Shown: in pieces, positions 1-8,471 of the stretch | How positions within the stretch are numbered: the first letter of the stretch is position 1 | Layout: every line of letters begins with the position of its first letter | NCBI RefSeq assembly: GCF_001870515.1 | Contig: NZ_MDGT01000003.1 | Location: forward strand, 512,151 to 576,150 | Length of the DNA stretch: 64,000 nt | Source: Idiomarina sp. MD25a | Lineage (GTDB): Bacteria; Pseudomonadota; Gammaproteobacteria; Enterobacterales; Alteromonadaceae | Direction of reading: 5' to 3' | Made by a program: the position numbers and the translations under genes | Notes under the pieces: generated by a model | The model's database searches: none | What the model was told of the DNA's origin: nothing | Seen by the model: only the letters and a program-made list of their open reading frames with translations

Positions 1-1197
1 CAAGGTGTGCAACCTGTTGGTGTGATGGTCTCGGGTTTTGTCGAACGTCCCGGCAAATATGCAGGCGTGCCCAGTGACTCAATTCTTTACTTTTTAGACC
101 AAGCGTCAGGTATCGATAACAAGCTAGGTTCATTTCGTAACATCGATTTAATCCGCAATGGCGAAGTTATCAAAACCTTTGACCTGTACGATTTCCTCAT
201 TGATGGCGAGCTTAATCAGCCACAACTGCAAGAGGGTGACACTCTGTTAGTCAAATCGCGCGGTCCACAAGTCACCGTTTATGGCGATGTTGGGCGTGCT
301 TACCATTACGAGTTAAAATCCGAAGGTGTTAAAGGTCGTAGAATAGAGTCATTAGCCCGCTTAAACCCAGGCGTATCGCATGCACTCGTGGTGGGCACAC
401 GCATGGGTAACCCTGTAGCAGACTACGTCACCATTGATCAGTTCGCCGATGAGTCGCTAGCCGATGGCGATGAGATTGCATTCTTTGCCGATAAGCGTGC
501 CGATCAAATCGTGGTGCAAGTCGAGGGTAAATATTTAGGTCAGTCGTATTTTGTATTGCCTAAAAACGCGCGATTGATGGAATTCTTAAATACAGTCGCC
601 GTGGACCCACAAGAAACCGACTACAAAAACATCTCGATTCGACGTCAAAGCGTTGCCGAACGACAAAAGAAAGCGTTAGAAGAAAGTTTAAACCGCTTAG
701 AGCAAACTTATTTAGGTGCGCCTTCGTCAACGGCGGAGGAAGCCTCTGTGCGCGCTCAAGAAGCTAAATTAATTAGTGAGTTTGTGCAAAAGGCAAGAAA
801 TGTGAAGCCGAGTGGGCGTTTGGTCGTCAGTAACGATAACCAACTCGTCGATATTCGACTGCAACATGGCGATGTCGTGACACTGCCGGCTAAAACCGAC
901 TCAGTACTCGTGAGTGGCGAGGTTTATGTGCCACAATCCGCCGTGTATGTTGATGGCAAGTCGGTTGAGGAGTACATCAATGGAGCGGGTGGATTTACTC
1001 AGCGTGCGAACGAAGATCGCATATTGATCGTCCGCCAAAACGGTGAAGTGATTGAATCAGATAACACCGATTTGCGTCCGGGGGATGAGGTGCTGGTGCT
1101 GCCTGCGGTCAGCTCGAAGAACTTACAAGTCGCGCAGTCAATTACACAAATCATCTACCAGATTGCCGTGGCAACCAAGGTGGCGTTGGATCTCTAA
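1..1197 (+). CDS. Polysaccharide export protein, KpsD/Wza-like SLBB protein (5' partial)
   Basis: C-terminal part of an outer-membrane/periplasmic capsule export protein. The reading frame is open to the first base, so the start, signal peptide and N-terminal polysaccharide-export domain lie outside the window. Several SLBB-type beta-grasp segments are visible: VSGFVERPGKYAG near the left edge, a central VTVYGDVGRAYHYEL, and VLVSGEVYVPQSAVY near the C-terminus. The protein ends with a helical segment rich in I, A and V, as expected for the membrane-proximal end of this family. The next gene starts directly after its TAA, followed by KpsM-, KpsT- and KpsE-like genes, which supports a KpsD role in a group 2 capsule exporter. 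The family is clear; the choice of KpsD over other Wza-like proteins rests on context. Confidence 0.85.
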   Translation, partial: QGVQPVGVMVSGFVERPGKYAGVPSDSILYFLDQASGIDNKLGSFRNIDLIRNGEVIKTFDLYDFLIDGELNQPQLQEGDTLLVKSRGPQVTVYGDVGRAYHYELKSEGVKGRRIESLARLNPGVSHALVVGTRMGNPVADYVTIDQFADESLADGDEIAFFADKRADQIVVQVEGKYLGQSYFVLPKNARLMEFLNTVAVDPQETDYKNISIRRQSVAERQKKALEESLNRLEQTYLGAPSSTAEEASVRAQEAKLISEFVQKARNVKPSGRLVVSNDNQLVDIRLQHGDVVTLPAKTDSVLVSGEVYVPQSAVYVDGKSVEEYINGAGGFTQRANEDRILIVRQNGEVIESDNTDLRPGDEVLVLPAVSSKNLQVAQSITQIIYQIAVATKVALDL

Positions 1198-2004
1198 ATG
1201 AAAGACCAGAATCCAGCAAATACGGTGCGAAGCCCTTATTTAGTGGCGTGGCACGTTTGGTCAGCGTTGTTTATGCGTGAGTTTGTCTCGCGCATGACGA
1301 CGGACCGCTTTGCGCCGGTGTGGTTGTTTCTGCAGCCTATTTTGCATATCGTTATTTTGGTCGCAGTGCGAGACTTCATTGGCCGAGGCAGACTGATACC
1401 GGGCGCTGAATTTATTCCTTGGTTGGTTATTGGAATAACGACATACATTATGTTTCGAACCCTCTGGATACAGGGTATGAACGCGATCCAATCAAATAAG
1501 GCATTGTTCGCTTATCGTCAGGTACACCCAGCCGACACCGTGTTGGTGCGCTGCGCCATGGAAGCAAAGCTACAAGCTTTTGTTTTAATGATTATGGTGT
1601 TTATGTTCACTGGGCTGGGCCATGAGATGATACCCGATGCGCCACTAGAAGCGGTCGAAGTGCTACTAGCGATGACCCTACTAGGCTTAGGAATGGGGTT
1701 AATGACATCGGTCATGGTGACCTTTTTTCCTGAGTCAGCGAAAATTGTGAATTTGATCTCATTGCCGTTGTACTTTTTATCAGGCGTTATTTTACCGATA
1801 CAATTTATGCCTCACGGTATTCAGGAATTTCTATTATACAACCCACTACTTCATGCGGTTGAGCTTATCCGAGCAGAATTTTTTAGCACGTATCATCCGG
1901 TGCGAGGCGTGAGTCTCTGGTACGTCTATCAGTGGGCCATTTGCACGATATTGTTTGGCTTGGCACTGCATGTGAAGTTTAAGATAAGAATGGTGGCGCG
2001 CTAA
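1198..2004 (+). CDS. kpsM: Capsule ABC transporter permease, KpsM-like
   Basis: Inner-membrane subunit of an ABC-2 transporter that carries finished, lipid-linked capsular polysaccharide out of the cytoplasm. The 268-residue length is usual for KpsM/Wzm permeases. About six hydrophobic segments are visible, including one at about residues 40-60, a second around 75-95 and a last one near 243-262. The hydrophobic 'LYFLSGVILPIQFMP' stretch near residue 195 is typical of ABC2_membrane proteins. Its ATG abuts the TAA of the upstream export gene, and the ATPase starts one base downstream, so translation is probably coupled. Confidence 0.92.
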   Translation: MKDQNPANTVRSPYLVAWHVWSALFMREFVSRMTTDRFAPVWLFLQPILHIVILVAVRDFIGRGRLIPGAEFIPWLVIGITTYIMFRTLWIQGMNAIQSNKALFAYRQVHPADTVLVRCAMEAKLQAFVLMIMVFMFTGLGHEMIPDAPLEAVEVLLAMTLLGLGMGLMTSVMVTFFPESAKIVNLISLPLYFLSGVILPIQFMPHGIQEFLLYNPLLHAVELIRAEFFSTYHPVRGVSLWYVYQWAICTILFGLALHVKFKIRMVAR

Positions 2005-2005
2005 T

Positions 2006-2725
2006 ATGGATAAACAGCAAGAACCCGCCATGATCGAAGCCAAAGACGTCTGGAAGCGTTACCACGGCCCGTTTGGTGGTGGCTGGGTACTTAAGGGCGT
2101 TGACTTTAAAATTCCCCGCGGTGTATCCGTCGGCTTAGTCGGTAAAAATGGTGCGGGCAAGTCAACGCTGTTACGGCTTATTGGTGGAATGGACTCGCCC
2201 GACAAAGGTGAGATTATCGAGCGCTGTCGCGTTTCTTGGCCAATTGGTTTAGGTGGCGGTTTTCAGGGTTCCATGACCGGGCGTCAAAACGTAAAGTTTG
2301 TCGCTCGCATTCACGGTGGTAATGCCGACATTGATCGCATTATTGATGAGGTTCAAGAATTTGCCGAAATCGGACCGGCATTCGACCAGCCCATAAGGAC
2401 CTATTCGAGCGGTATGCGCTCGCGTTTGGCGTTTGGGTTGTCTTTAGCGTTTAATTTCGATATTTACCTATCCGATGAAGCGACAGCCGTGGGTGATGTG
2501 ACCTTTAAGCAAAAAGCTAAGAAGGCGTTCAAGCAGCGAGTCGGGCAATCAAGTCTCATTATGGTTTCTCACTCGACAAAAATTCTCGAAGACTTGTGCC
2601 AGTCAGGTATTTGGCTGCATGAAGGTAAAGCCATTTGGTTCGATGACCTCAAAGATGCTATCGATGCTTATTACGATAGCGTAGGGCATAAACCAAAAAA
2701 GAAAAAAGCGAAGCAAACTAAATGA
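2006..2725 (+). CDS. kpsT: Capsule ABC transporter ATPase, KpsT-like
   Basis: ATP-binding subunit that powers capsule export with the KpsM-like permease. Walker A is GKNGAGKST at residues 46-54. The ABC signature is SSGM at residues 134-137 and Walker B ends in D157-E158, all expected for a working ATPase. The 239-residue length fits KpsT, which lacks the long C-terminal carbohydrate-binding domain of some O-antigen Wzt proteins. The C-terminus is very lysine-rich. A second in-frame ATG at codon 9 (MIEAKDVWKRY) resembles the usual KpsT N-terminus, so the true start could be 2030. The stop overlaps the next start by four bases. Confidence 0.92.
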   Translation: MDKQQEPAMIEAKDVWKRYHGPFGGGWVLKGVDFKIPRGVSVGLVGKNGAGKSTLLRLIGGMDSPDKGEIIERCRVSWPIGLGGGFQGSMTGRQNVKFVARIHGGNADIDRIIDEVQEFAEIGPAFDQPIRTYSSGMRSRLAFGLSLAFNFDIYLSDEATAVGDVTFKQKAKKAFKQRVGQSSLIMVSHSTKILEDLCQSGIWLHEGKAIWFDDLKDAIDAYYDSVGHKPKKKKAKQTK

Positions 2726-3807
2726 AAGACTTTTTTAAAAACCAACCGCATTGGGCTATCGCAGCAATCATTATCATTGTTGGCGCAATTTATTGGGGGG
2801 TCATGGCAACGGACCGATATGTATCGCGCGCGCAAATCGTACTCGAGAGCCCTGAGGTCAGTATGTCCTCAATGAACATCAGCTCGTTACTATCAGGGAC
2901 ACAAGGCTCTGGCGATTTACTTTTGCTTCGTCAGCATTTGCTGTCGGTGACCATGTTGAAGACGCTACAAAAAGATCTCGACCTAAGAAGCCACTATTCG
3001 CAAGACTTTATCGACTCATGGTCAGCGCTGTCAGAGAAAGATGCTCCTATCGAAGTGTTTCATCAATATATGCTTGAGCATATGTCGATAGAATTCGATG
3101 AATATGCCGGGGTACTTCAGATTCAGGTGGAAGCGTTTGATCCAGAAATGGCGCAGGCTATCGTTCAAACCCTGCTAAAAGAGGGTGAGAGTCACATGAA
3201 TAGCATGGGGCAACGACTCGCCGAGGAGCAAGTTAAGTTTATCGAAAAGCAGGTTGCAAAACTTGAGTCTCGCCTGTTTAAAGCGCGTGATAATTTACTG
3301 CAGTTTCAAAATGAGAACGGCCTCGTGTCACCCTCGCAAACCGTACAAGCTATTTTTGCCACGGTATCGCAACTACAAGCACAGCGTGCAGCCCTCGCCG
3401 CACGTAAAACGGCACTGCTTGACTACCAAAGTCGCACGTCACCACAAGTGATGGAAATAACTCGTGAAATTCGTTCATTAGACGAGCAAATAACTGAGGA
3501 GCAAGCCAAGTTAACCCGTGAAAGTGGTGATGCGTTGAACAAAACGTCTGCGGAGTTCCAAACCCTTCAATTACGTGCTGAATTTGCTTTGGAGCTGTAT
3601 TCAAACGCAATGATTGCGCTCGAAAGTACTCGAATTGAAGCCGCACGTAAACTTAAGCAGGTGTCTATACTGGAGTTCCCGTTGTTACCTGAATATTCAA
3701 CCAAACCCGATAGACTCTATAATTTTGTGGTGTTGCTGGTGTTTACCTTGTTCATCGCGGCTATTGTTCACTTAGGTAGAGCCATCGTGCGCGATCACAA
3801 GCACTAA
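2722..3807 (+). CDS. kpsE: Capsule export inner-membrane protein, KpsE-like
   Basis: Periplasm-spanning adaptor of the polysaccharide co-polymerase type that joins the inner-membrane exporter to the outer-membrane channel. One transmembrane helix lies at about residues 12-29, followed by a Wzz-like periplasmic domain. A long helical, coiled-coil-prone stretch rich in Q, E and A runs from about 155 to 290, and a second transmembrane helix lies near 333-352. This topology and the 361-residue length match KpsE/BexC/CtrB. The start codon overlaps the kpsT stop (ATGA). Confidence 0.9.
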   Translation: MKDFFKNQPHWAIAAIIIIVGAIYWGVMATDRYVSRAQIVLESPEVSMSSMNISSLLSGTQGSGDLLLLRQHLLSVTMLKTLQKDLDLRSHYSQDFIDSWSALSEKDAPIEVFHQYMLEHMSIEFDEYAGVLQIQVEAFDPEMAQAIVQTLLKEGESHMNSMGQRLAEEQVKFIEKQVAKLESRLFKARDNLLQFQNENGLVSPSQTVQAIFATVSQLQAQRAALAARKTALLDYQSRTSPQVMEITREIRSLDEQITEEQAKLTRESGDALNKTSAEFQTLQLRAEFALELYSNAMIALESTRIEAARKLKQVSILEFPLLPEYSTKPDRLYNFVVLLVFTLFIAAIVHLGRAIVRDHKH

Positions 3808-3811
3808 TCCT

Positions 3812-4825
3812 ATGGTTTATATTGTTGGCACCCGCCCGTATTGGCGCAAATCGTGGCTTCAGTTTTTTAACGAACTGGAGCCTGTTTTTGTTGACCAGCC
3901 AGAACAAGTGCCAGGCGGCGAGACCGCGTATATTTGGGGTATCGATTACGACTCAGCGCGGTTTAATAAAGACGTTAACGTGGTCCACGTCGAAGACGGG
4001 TTTATTCGCTCTATAGGTTTAGGTGCAGCATTGGAGCGACCGTGCTCTTGGGTCTGTGATACCCGAGGCATCTATTTTGATGCCACACGGGCATCCGATC
4101 TCGAAGTATTATTGAATACGACTGAACTTACCGAAACCGAGCGCGCGCGCGCCGAGGCTTTAAAACAGTTGCTGATCGAAAACAATATCAGTAAGTACAA
4201 TACGGGCAGTAACAAAGCCATTGAGTTACCCGAGAATAAAAAAGCGATTTTAGTGCCAGGTCAAGTAGAAACCGATGCCAGTATCAAAAAGGGCTCACCG
4301 AATATAAAAACCAATTTGGATTTGCTCAAGCAAGTTAAAGCAAACAACCCTAATGCGTATATTATCTACAAGCCACACCCCGATGTCGTCGCAGGCTTGA
4401 GAAAGAGTCAGAACATAGCGAGTGATGCACTGGCATATTGCGATGCTTATATCACCGATATCAATATATCAACCGTGCTGGAATGTGTAGATGAAGTGCA
4501 CACTATGACGTCATTGTGTGGGTTCGAGGGGCTGCTGCGAGGCAAACGCGTGACCTGCTATGGACAGCCGTTTTATAGCGGCTGGGGCTTAACGTCTGAT
4601 AAGAGTCCTAATGAACGACGTACAAAGCGAGTGGATTTGTCTACGCTTATCTACTGCACACTGGTTTTATATGCGCGTTACGTGGATCCAGAGTCGGGAT
4701 CAAAAGTTACCCCCGAACAAACGGTTCAATTACTTGCAGAGCGTCGAACTCAACCAACGCGTCTTAGCGCAAAATTAAAATTGTTATTACGCAAAATACA
4801 GACCCGCATAAGCGGGAGGAAGTAA
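3812..4825 (+). CDS. Stand-alone KpsC-type beta-Kdo transferase module
   Basis: This 337-residue protein matches one half of a KpsC enzyme, not the usual two-module protein of about 670 residues. KpsC builds the beta-linked Kdo linker on phosphatidylglycerol that anchors group 2 capsules. Motifs include VEDGFIRSIGLG, YFDATR, ISKYNTGS, PGQVETDASI, YKPHPDVVAGLR, EVHTMTSLCGFEGLLRG and YGQPFYSGWGLT. The same motifs recur in the C-terminal half of the full KpsC at 45799-47793, so this gene is closest to the second module. It sits four bases after the kpsE-like gene. It may add one Kdo of the linker or have a specialised acceptor; which is not visible. Confidence 0.85.
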   Translation: MVYIVGTRPYWRKSWLQFFNELEPVFVDQPEQVPGGETAYIWGIDYDSARFNKDVNVVHVEDGFIRSIGLGAALERPCSWVCDTRGIYFDATRASDLEVLLNTTELTETERARAEALKQLLIENNISKYNTGSNKAIELPENKKAILVPGQVETDASIKKGSPNIKTNLDLLKQVKANNPNAYIIYKPHPDVVAGLRKSQNIASDALAYCDAYITDINISTVLECVDEVHTMTSLCGFEGLLRGKRVTCYGQPFYSGWGLTSDKSPNERRTKRVDLSTLIYCTLVLYARYVDPESGSKVTPEQTVQLLAERRTQPTRLSAKLKLLLRKIQTRISGRK

Positions 4826-4826
4826 C

Positions 4827-5951
4827 ATGCAACGTATCGCTGTCGTGGGCAAAGAAGTACATGTGATGCTGGGTTTCCGTGGGGAGCTGATGAAGCAAAT
4901 GGTGGCGCGCGGTCACCGTGTATACGCATTTGCGATAGACTATACCGAAGAGTCAGAAGCCTACGTGCGTGGCTTAGGTTTTATCCCGGTGCGTTATCAA
5001 CTAGACGGCTACACGTTGAATCCACTGCACGAATTAAAAGTGGTGTGGGCGTTGTACCGCGCATTTAAACGTCTCGAAATTACAGTGAGCTATTGCTACT
5101 TTGCTAAGCCGGCGCTCTACGGGACTTATGCTGCGTGGCTAGCCAAAGTACCTCACCGTGTTGCAAAACTCGAGGGGCTCGGCAGACCGTTTACCGAAAC
5201 CGAGGGTAAGAAAAGCCGCCGACTGGTACTCGCAAAATGGTTTCAGAAGCGATTGTTTAAATGGATATTGCCTAAGGCGACCATGTTGGTTCTGCTCAAC
5301 CACGACGACGAACGAGAGATTGCGCAAATTTGTGGGGCTAAACAACCAAAGACAACGTTACTCGGTGGAATAGGTGTTTGCTTGGATAAGTTCGCTGTTT
5401 CCGAACCTCCTATATCGCCCATTCGGTTTATTTTTAGTGGTCGGTTGCTTAACGAAAAAGGCATTCGTTATTACCTGCAGGCAGCTGAGGAAGTAAAACA
5501 CAGGTATCCTCTAGTGGAGTTTTGGTTGATTGGCCTACCTGACTCACTTCATGGAATCAGTGAACAGGAATTGAGTGTATTTATAAATCAAGGTGTCGTT
5601 AAATATTTTGGACATGTTGATAATGTCACCCACTATTTGCATCAAAGCAGTGTCTTCGTGCTTCCCAGTTACTACCGAGAGGGGTTACCACGTAGTAGCC
5701 AAGAGGCATTGGCAATCGGTCGACCAATTATTACCACCGATGCGCCGGGTTGTAGAGAAACCGTAGATCATGAGATCAATGGTTATTTGGTCAAGCCGCA
5801 TGATAAGCAGAGCTTGATAGATGCGATGGAAAAGTTAATAAGTAATCCCGAGTTGATTGTCAGTATGGGACGAGCGAGTCGGCAGCTAGCCGAAAAGAAA
5901 TTTAATGTAATTGAAGTCAATGAGCGCATGCTCGAAGTACTCGAACTATAA
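4827..5951 (+). CDS. GT4-family glycosyltransferase
   Basis: Retaining GT-B glycosyltransferase of 374 residues, probably transferring one sugar of the capsule repeat unit or linker at the cytoplasmic face of the inner membrane. The C-terminal domain carries the family E-x7-E element in EGLPRSSQEALAIGRP (E285, E293), followed by ITTDAPGCRETV and a typical VKPHDKQSLIDAM ending. The N-terminal domain (VVGKEVHVMLGFRGELMKQM) is of the Glyco_trans_4_2 kind seen in capsule and O-antigen GTs. It starts two bases after the KpsC-like gene with a strong GGGAGGAAG ribosome binding site. The donor sugar cannot be read from sequence. Confidence 0.85.
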   Translation: MQRIAVVGKEVHVMLGFRGELMKQMVARGHRVYAFAIDYTEESEAYVRGLGFIPVRYQLDGYTLNPLHELKVVWALYRAFKRLEITVSYCYFAKPALYGTYAAWLAKVPHRVAKLEGLGRPFTETEGKKSRRLVLAKWFQKRLFKWILPKATMLVLLNHDDEREIAQICGAKQPKTTLLGGIGVCLDKFAVSEPPISPIRFIFSGRLLNEKGIRYYLQAAEEVKHRYPLVEFWLIGLPDSLHGISEQELSVFINQGVVKYFGHVDNVTHYLHQSSVFVLPSYYREGLPRSSQEALAIGRPIITTDAPGCRETVDHEINGYLVKPHDKQSLIDAMEKLISNPELIVSMGRASRQLAEKKFNVIEVNERMLEVLEL

Positions 5952-5965
5952 GTGAGTGAGCCAAG

Positions 5966-7048
5966 ATGGATAATAAAACTTTTTTAATAACAGGCGGCGC
6001 CGGCTTTATAGGTTCAGCCGTTATACGAGAACTTATCTCGTGCACCAGTCACACGGTTGTGAATGTCGACAAACTCACCTATGCGGGCAACTTAGAGTCG
6101 CTCGCAGAGGTTTCTTCGAGTGAGCGTTACTACTTTGAGCAAGTGGATATTTGCGATGCGGTGGAAATAGAGCGTGTATTAAATAAATACCAACCCGATT
6201 ATGTTATGCACCTGGCTGCCGAGAGCCATGTCGATCGCTCGATTGATGGTCCCGCAGAGTTTATCAATACCAATATTATGGGGACCTATACACTGCTTGA
6301 GTGTTGTCGAGCCTATTGGAGTGAGCTCAAGTCGGTTGCGCCAGAGAAGGCATCGGATTTTAAATTCCATCATATCTCGACCGATGAAGTGTATGGCGAT
6401 TTAGAGGGCACCGACGATCTGTTCACAGAGACCACACGTTACCAACCTAGCTCACCTTACTCGGCGAGTAAAGCGAGCTCAGATCATTTGGTGCGCGCTT
6501 GGTATCGTACATTTGGTTTACCGACACTCGTCACTAATTGTTCAAATAACTACGGTCCCTATCATTTTCCGGAAAAGCTGATTCCGTTAATGATTTTAAA
6601 CGCGCTAAAAGGCAAACCACTACCCGTGTACGGTGATGGGCAGCAAATACGCGACTGGCTCTTCGTTGAGGACCACGCACGCGCACTAATATGTGCGGCA
6701 CAGCAAGGTGCAGCGGGTGAAACGTATAATATTGGTGGTCATAACGAAAAAGCCAACCTAACAGTGGTCGAAACTATTTGCGACCTGTTGCAAGAGCTTT
6801 TGCCTCAGACGCCGGAAGGCGTTGAACACTATCGTGATTTAATTACGTTTGTAACGGACCGCCCAGGACATGATGTTCGTTACGCAATCGATGCAGGGAA
6901 GATAGAACGTGAGCTAGGATGGCGCCCACGCGAGACCTTTGACTCAGGGATACGTAAAACGGTCATTTGGTACCTCGAAAATAAAGACTGGTGGCAACGT
7001 GTTTTAGACGGTAGCTACCAAGGCGAAAGGCTAGGAGTAAGCTCATGA
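5966..7048 (+). CDS. rmlB: dTDP-glucose 4,6-dehydratase
   Basis: Second step of dTDP-L-rhamnose synthesis: converts dTDP-glucose to dTDP-4-keto-6-deoxyglucose with bound NAD. The Rossmann motif GGAGFIG is at residues 10-16. The catalytic T-D-E triplet is at 139-141 and Y165-SAS-K169 forms the short-chain dehydrogenase pair. Length (360) is normal. It overlaps rmlD by four bases and is followed by rmlC, so the three should be co-translated; rmlA comes later, after two other genes. Confidence 0.97.
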   Translation: MDNKTFLITGGAGFIGSAVIRELISCTSHTVVNVDKLTYAGNLESLAEVSSSERYYFEQVDICDAVEIERVLNKYQPDYVMHLAAESHVDRSIDGPAEFINTNIMGTYTLLECCRAYWSELKSVAPEKASDFKFHHISTDEVYGDLEGTDDLFTETTRYQPSSPYSASKASSDHLVRAWYRTFGLPTLVTNCSNNYGPYHFPEKLIPLMILNALKGKPLPVYGDGQQIRDWLFVEDHARALICAAQQGAAGETYNIGGHNEKANLTVVETICDLLQELLPQTPEGVEHYRDLITFVTDRPGHDVRYAIDAGKIERELGWRPRETFDSGIRKTVIWYLENKDWWQRVLDGSYQGERLGVSS

Positions 7049-7911
7049 AGATTTTCTTAACCGGCGTAACAGGACAGGTCGGTTACGAACTCTATAATTT
7101 GCTAAAGCGTGATTATGAACTGTTCGCCCCCACTCGGGGCGAACTCGATCTATACGACCGAAATGCGGTATTAGAAGCGCTAGCAGATTATTCACCCGAT
7201 ATAATAATCAATGCAGCGGCCTACACAGCAGTTGATAAAGCAGAAGAAGAGGTGGAACTCGCATTTGCGTTAAACGCACACCTACCAGAGACTTTATCTC
7301 GCTTTGCGGCTGCACGGGGTATTCGCTTATTTCATTACTCTACCGATTATGTCTACTCGGGTGAGGGTAGCTCTGCACGAGGAGAAGATGCGCAAACGGG
7401 ACCTTTATCCGTATACGGGAATAGCAAGCTAGCAGGTGACCAAGCGGTACTGCGCAATACGGCAGATGCGATTATTTTTAGGACATCTTGGGTCTACAGT
7501 TATCGTGGTAAAAACTTTATGAATACCATGCTAAAACTAGCGCAAGAAAAGCAACAGCTCAGTATCGTAGACGATCAAATCGGCGCGCCGACCCCTGCCT
7601 CGGTGATCGCAGAGGTAACGGTTAAAGCATTAAAAAGTCCGCAAATGGAAGGTGGGGTCTATCACCTAGTTACGCGAGGCTCTGCGAGCTGGTTTGAGTT
7701 CGCAGAAGCTATATTCGATATTGCTAAAACCGCAGGTCATTCGTTAAAGGTAACTAAAGTCAACAGTATACAGACCTCAGAGTATCCAACTCCAGCAAGT
7801 AGACCTTTAAACTCACGTTTAAAGGTTGATAAACTAGAATCTGTGCTCAACATTGAGCTGCCAACGTGGCAGAATGCACTAGTGCAAACATACGAAAGAC
7901 GAGAGAACTAG
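7045..7911 (+). CDS. rmlD: dTDP-4-dehydrorhamnose reductase
   Basis: Last step of dTDP-L-rhamnose synthesis: NAD(P)H reduction of dTDP-4-keto-L-rhamnose. The nucleotide-binding loop GVTGQVG spans residues 7-13. [14 protein letters not shown] is the characteristic RmlD segment, and Y124-GNS-K128 is the catalytic pair. The 288-residue length is normal. The ATG lies inside the end of rmlB (ATGA overlap). Confidence 0.97.
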   Translation: MKIFLTGVTGQVGYELYNLLKRDYELFAPTRGELDLYDRNAVLEALADYSPDIIINAAAYTAVDKAEEEVELAFALNAHLPETLSRFAAARGIRLFHYSTDYVYSGEGSSARGEDAQTGPLSVYGNSKLAGDQAVLRNTADAIIFRTSWVYSYRGKNFMNTMLKLAQEKQQLSIVDDQIGAPTPASVIAEVTVKALKSPQMEGGVYHLVTRGSASWFEFAEAIFDIAKTAGHSLKVTKVNSIQTSEYPTPASRPLNSRLKVDKLESVLNIELPTWQNALVQTYERREN

Positions 7912-7913
7912 CA

Positions 7914-8471
7914 ATGGACTACAAAGCACTTTCAATTCCCGATGTGGTACTTCTGACTCCAAAGGTATTTGGCGATGAGCGGGGATTTTTTATGGAAACA
8001 TTTCGTCAAAATGAATTTGAACAACACTGCGGTCCTTACCAGTTTGTTCAAGATAACCACAGTAAATCACGTAAAGGGATTTTACGCGGCTTGCACTACC
8101 AATTAAAGCAACCTCAGGGCAAACTGGTTCGCGTTACGCAAGGTCGGGTCTTTGACGTTGCCGTCGATTTGCGAGAGAACTCACCAACCTTGGGGCAGTG
8201 GGTTGGTGTAGAGCTATCTGATGAGAACAAACAGATGCTCTGGGTTCCGCCCGGTTTTGCACATGGTTTTTATGTAATGAGTGAAACAGCTGAATTCACG
8301 TATAAATGCACAGATTATTACTCCCCAGAAGATGAACATAGTATCAGGTACGACGATCCAAGCTTAGCGATCGATTGGCCGGTCGATGAGAGCAGTAAGC
8401 CGCAATTATCACAGAAGGATGATAGCGGAAAACTGTTGGTTAATGCACCAATTTTCGACACGATTTTATGA
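7914..8471 (+). CDS. rmlC: dTDP-4-dehydrorhamnose 3,5-epimerase
   Basis: Cupin-fold epimerase converting dTDP-4-keto-6-deoxyglucose to dTDP-4-keto-L-rhamnose. The catalytic histidine lies in RGLHYQ (H61). VAVDLR, WVPPGFAHGFYV and the late KCTDYYSPEDEHSIRYDDP are RmlC hallmarks. A longer frame opens at 7866, but the ATG at 7914, just after the rmlD stop, gives the normal RmlC N-terminus and 185-residue length, so it is preferred. The stop overlaps the next ATG. Confidence 0.97.
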   Translation: MDYKALSIPDVVLLTPKVFGDERGFFMETFRQNEFEQHCGPYQFVQDNHSKSRKGILRGLHYQLKQPQGKLVRVTQGRVFDVAVDLRENSPTLGQWVGVELSDENKQMLWVPPGFAHGFYVMSETAEFTYKCTDYYSPEDEHSIRYDDPSLAIDWPVDESSKPQLSQKDDSGKLLVNAPIFDTIL

